Position numbers and translations under genes: made by a program
The notes under the pieces: model-generated
What the model saw: only the letters and a program-made list of their open reading frames with translations
Database searches by the model: none
What the model was told of the DNA's origin: nothing
Source: Nodosilinea sp. P-1105
GTDB lineage: Bacteria > Cyanobacteriota > Cyanobacteriia > Phormidesmidales > Phormidesmidaceae
Assembly: GCF_012911975.1 (NCBI RefSeq)
Contig: NZ_SMDQ01000008.1
Location: 62,001-126,000, forward strand
Length of the DNA stretch: 64,000 nt
Reading direction: 5' to 3'
Shown: positions 62,181 to 64,000 of the stretch, piece after piece
How positions within the stretch are numbered: position 1 is the stretch's first letter
How the letters are laid out: the number at the start of each line of letters is the position of its first letter

Positions 62181-64000
62181 ATGACATCCCCAAACCAGAA
62201 CCCGGAACAACTGGCCCGCGACAAAATCGACGACCTACTCAGAGCCGCAGGCTGGGTCGTCCAGCCCAAAAACCGCATTGACCTGGGGGCCAGCCTGGGA
62301 GTCGCTGTCCGCGAGTACCAGACGGATGTCGGCCCGGCAGACTATGTTTTGTTCGTCGATCGCCAACCCGTCGGCGTCATCGAAGCCAAGCGCAAAGAAG
62401 AAGGCCACCGGCTCACCATCGTTGAAGACCAGTCTGGAGAGTATGCCGACAGCAGGCTGAAGTACCTGAATAACCAACCCCTACCCTTCGTTTACGAAAG
62501 TACCGGCGTCGTCACCCGCTTTACCGATCGCCGGGACCCCAAACCGCGATCGCGCCCGATCTTCTCCTTCCACAAGCCAGAGACTTTTCAAGCGTGGCTG
62601 AAGCAAGACAAATCCCTACGAGCCCGTCTCCTGGACCTGCCGGGGCTAGACCCCGAAAATTTGCGCGATTGCCAGATTCGAGCTATTACCCAGCTTGATC
62701 AATCTTTCAAAGAGAACCGGCCCCGGGCTCTGGTGCAGATGGCCACCGGCAGCGGCAAGACCTTTACCGCCATCACCTCGGTGTATCGTCTGCTGAAGCA
62801 TGCCAAGGCCAAGCGGGTGCTGTTTCTGGTGGATACCAAGAACCTGGGGGAGCAGGCCGAGCAGGAATTCATGGCCTATACCCCCAGCGACGACAACCGC
62901 CAGTTCACTGAACTCTATGCGGTCCAGCGGTTGCAGTCTCGCTACCTGCCCCAAGATGCCCAGGTCTGCATTTCCACCATTCAGCGGCTGTATTCCATCC
63001 TCAAAGGCGAGGAGCTGGATGAAGCCGCCGAGGAGACCAACCCCAACGAACTGGTGCAGGCGAAGCAACCAGTGCCGGTGGCCTACAACCCCCGGGTGCC
63101 CATCGAGTTCTTCGACGTTATCATCATCGACGAATGCCACCGCTCTATCTACAACCTGTGGAAACAGGTGCTCGACTACTTCGACGCCTTCTTGATCGGC
63201 CTCACGGCTACCCCCGACAAGCGCACCTTCGGCTTCTTCAACGAAAACGTGGTGAGCGAGTACACTCACGAGCAGGCGGTGACCGACGGGGTGAATGTGG
63301 GCCACGAGGTCTACACCATCGAAACGGAGATTACCCAGAACGGCAGCCGTATTGTCGCTAGGGAATATGTGGGCAAGCGAGAGAAGCTCTCCCGGCGGCA
63401 GCGCTGGGAACAGCTCGACGAGGACATGGCCTACTCGGGCAAGCAGCTGGACCGGGATGTAGTCAACCCCAGCCAGATCCGCAATGTCATCAAAGCCTTT
63501 CGGCAGAAGCTGCCGGAGATGTTTCCAGGGCGCACAGAAGTGCCCAAGACCCTGATTTTCGCCAAAAATGACAGCCACGCCGACGACATCATCAAAATCG
63601 TGCGGGAAGAGTTCGGGGAGGGCAACGACTTCTGCAAAAAGGTCACCTATAAGGCCCAGGAAGACCCCAAGTCGGTGCTGGCCCAGTTCCGCAATGCCTA
63701 CAATCCCCGCATTGCCGTCACCGTGGACATGATCGCCACTGGCACCGATGTGAAGCCCATCGAGTGCCTACTGTTTATGCGGGATGTGCGGTCCAAGAAC
63801 TACTTTGACCAAATGAAGGGCCGGGGTACCCGCACCCTGGACCAGGACAACCTACGGAAGGTGACCCCCTCGGCCCGGTCGGCCAAGACCCACTTTGTGA
63901 TTGTGGATGCAGTGGGGGTGACCAAAACCCTCAAAACCGAGACCCGCCCCCTGGAGCGCAAGAAAGGCGTTGCCCTAAAGGACTTGATGATGGCCGTTAT
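62181..64000 (+). CDS. hsdR: Type I restriction endonuclease subunit R, N-terminal part (3' end outside window)
   Basis: 606 codons of an ATP-driven type I restriction subunit that cuts unmethylated foreign DNA after translocating it; it works with HsdM and HsdS, which must lie beyond the window. The N-terminal nuclease domain shows the PD-(D/E)XK core in YQTDVGPADYVLF and GVIEAKRK. The motor has Walker A MATGSGKTF, the DECH box IIIDECHRS, LTATP, and the late helicase motif MKGRGTRTL. ATG at 62181. The frame is open to the last base. No methylase or specificity gene is visible upstream. Confidence 0.92.
   Translation, partial: MTSPNQNPEQLARDKIDDLLRAAGWVVQPKNRIDLGASLGVAVREYQTDVGPADYVLFVDRQPVGVIEAKRKEEGHRLTIVEDQSGEYADSRLKYLNNQPLPFVYESTGVVTRFTDRRDPKPRSRPIFSFHKPETFQAWLKQDKSLRARLLDLPGLDPENLRDCQIRAITQLDQSFKENRPRALVQMATGSGKTFTAITSVYRLLKHAKAKRVLFLVDTKNLGEQAEQEFMAYTPSDDNRQFTELYAVQRLQSRYLPQDAQVCISTIQRLYSILKGEELDEAAEETNPNELVQAKQPVPVAYNPRVPIEFFDVIIIDECHRSIYNLWKQVLDYFDAFLIGLTATPDKRTFGFFNENVVSEYTHEQAVTDGVNVGHEVYTIETEITQNGSRIVAREYVGKREKLSRRQRWEQLDEDMAYSGKQLDRDVVNPSQIRNVIKAFRQKLPEMFPGRTEVPKTLIFAKNDSHADDIIKIVREEFGEGNDFCKKVTYKAQEDPKSVLAQFRNAYNPRIAVTVDMIATGTDVKPIECLLFMRDVRSKNYFDQMKGRGTRTLDQDNLRKVTPSARSAKTHFVIVDAVGVTKTLKTETRPLERKKGVALKDLMMAV

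Noticed and set aside
61649-62281. 210-codon frame on the + strand across the amidase-hsdR gap
   Set aside because: It overlaps hsdR in another frame, has no Shine-Dalgarno and a composition unlike real proteins here.
1-64000. tRNA or rRNA genes
   Set aside because: Scanning intergenic regions for the T-arm pattern GGTTCRA and cloverleaf-sized stems gave no candidate.

Overview
The window is chromosomal DNA from a cyanobacterium. The evidence is a photosystem I subunit gene (psaK), an NblS/Hik33-type light and stress histidine kinase, several small proteins that I recognise only from cyanobacteria, and many copies of the cyanobacterial HIP1 octamer GCGATCGC, both between and inside genes. 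Composition and gene content suggest a filamentous Leptolyngbya-like lineage, but the sequence does not fix the genus. No tRNA, rRNA, CRISPR array or intact insertion sequence was recognised.

Layout. 1-13 kb is mostly housekeeping: the 3' end of threonine synthase with a MoaD/ThiS-like sulfur carrier gene, nblS, a zinc-ribbon protein with a methionine-rich tract, a NUDIX hydrolase, a universal stress protein, the redox chaperone Hsp33 (hslO), a UbiH-type flavin monooxygenase and a glutathione S-transferase. Decayed material lies among these, including a GH1 beta-glucosidase fragment fused to an alpha/beta-hydrolase tail.

13.7-35.3 kb is the most striking part. Two uninterrupted giant genes lie in tandem on the + strand and encode about 3976 and 3138 residues, roughly a third of the window. 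The first is beta-rich, has FnIII-like stretches in the middle and ends in about ten divergent copies of a ~60-residue repeat. The second carries a LamG-like domain, an Asn/Asp/Gln-rich tract and a C-terminal beta-sandwich resembling PEP-CTERM surface proteins. Neither has a visible signal peptide, transmembrane segment or catalytic motif. I infer that they work together as a large adhesive, scaffold or delivery-type pair; this is the best candidate for an undescribed system.

35.5-41.1 kb holds a WcaF-like acetyltransferase, a secreted hypothetical protein, a PD-(D/E)XK nuclease with a tandem heptad coiled coil, an M20 amidohydrolase, a small membrane protein and a GH57 glycosidase. 41.2-50.7 kb is a run of minus-strand genes for envelope proteins: two outer-membrane barrel candidates, an N-terminal-Cys amidase of the choloylglycine hydrolase family, a HAD phosphatase, an exported metal-dependent amidohydrolase, a glutamate-receptor-like channel lacking the usual potassium filter, and a UPF0114 membrane protein.

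50.8-64 kb returns to core functions: peptide deformylase, dnaA, a GT2-GtrA glycosyltransferase, an HtpX-type protease, trpF, psaK, a site-2 protease with CBS domains, an overlapping pair of tiny genes, an exported amidase behind a small gene whose ribosome-binding site can be hidden in a hairpin, and the first 606 codons of a type I restriction HsdR subunit that runs off the end.

Intergenic regions carry several short interspersed repeat families, recorded as features and findings.
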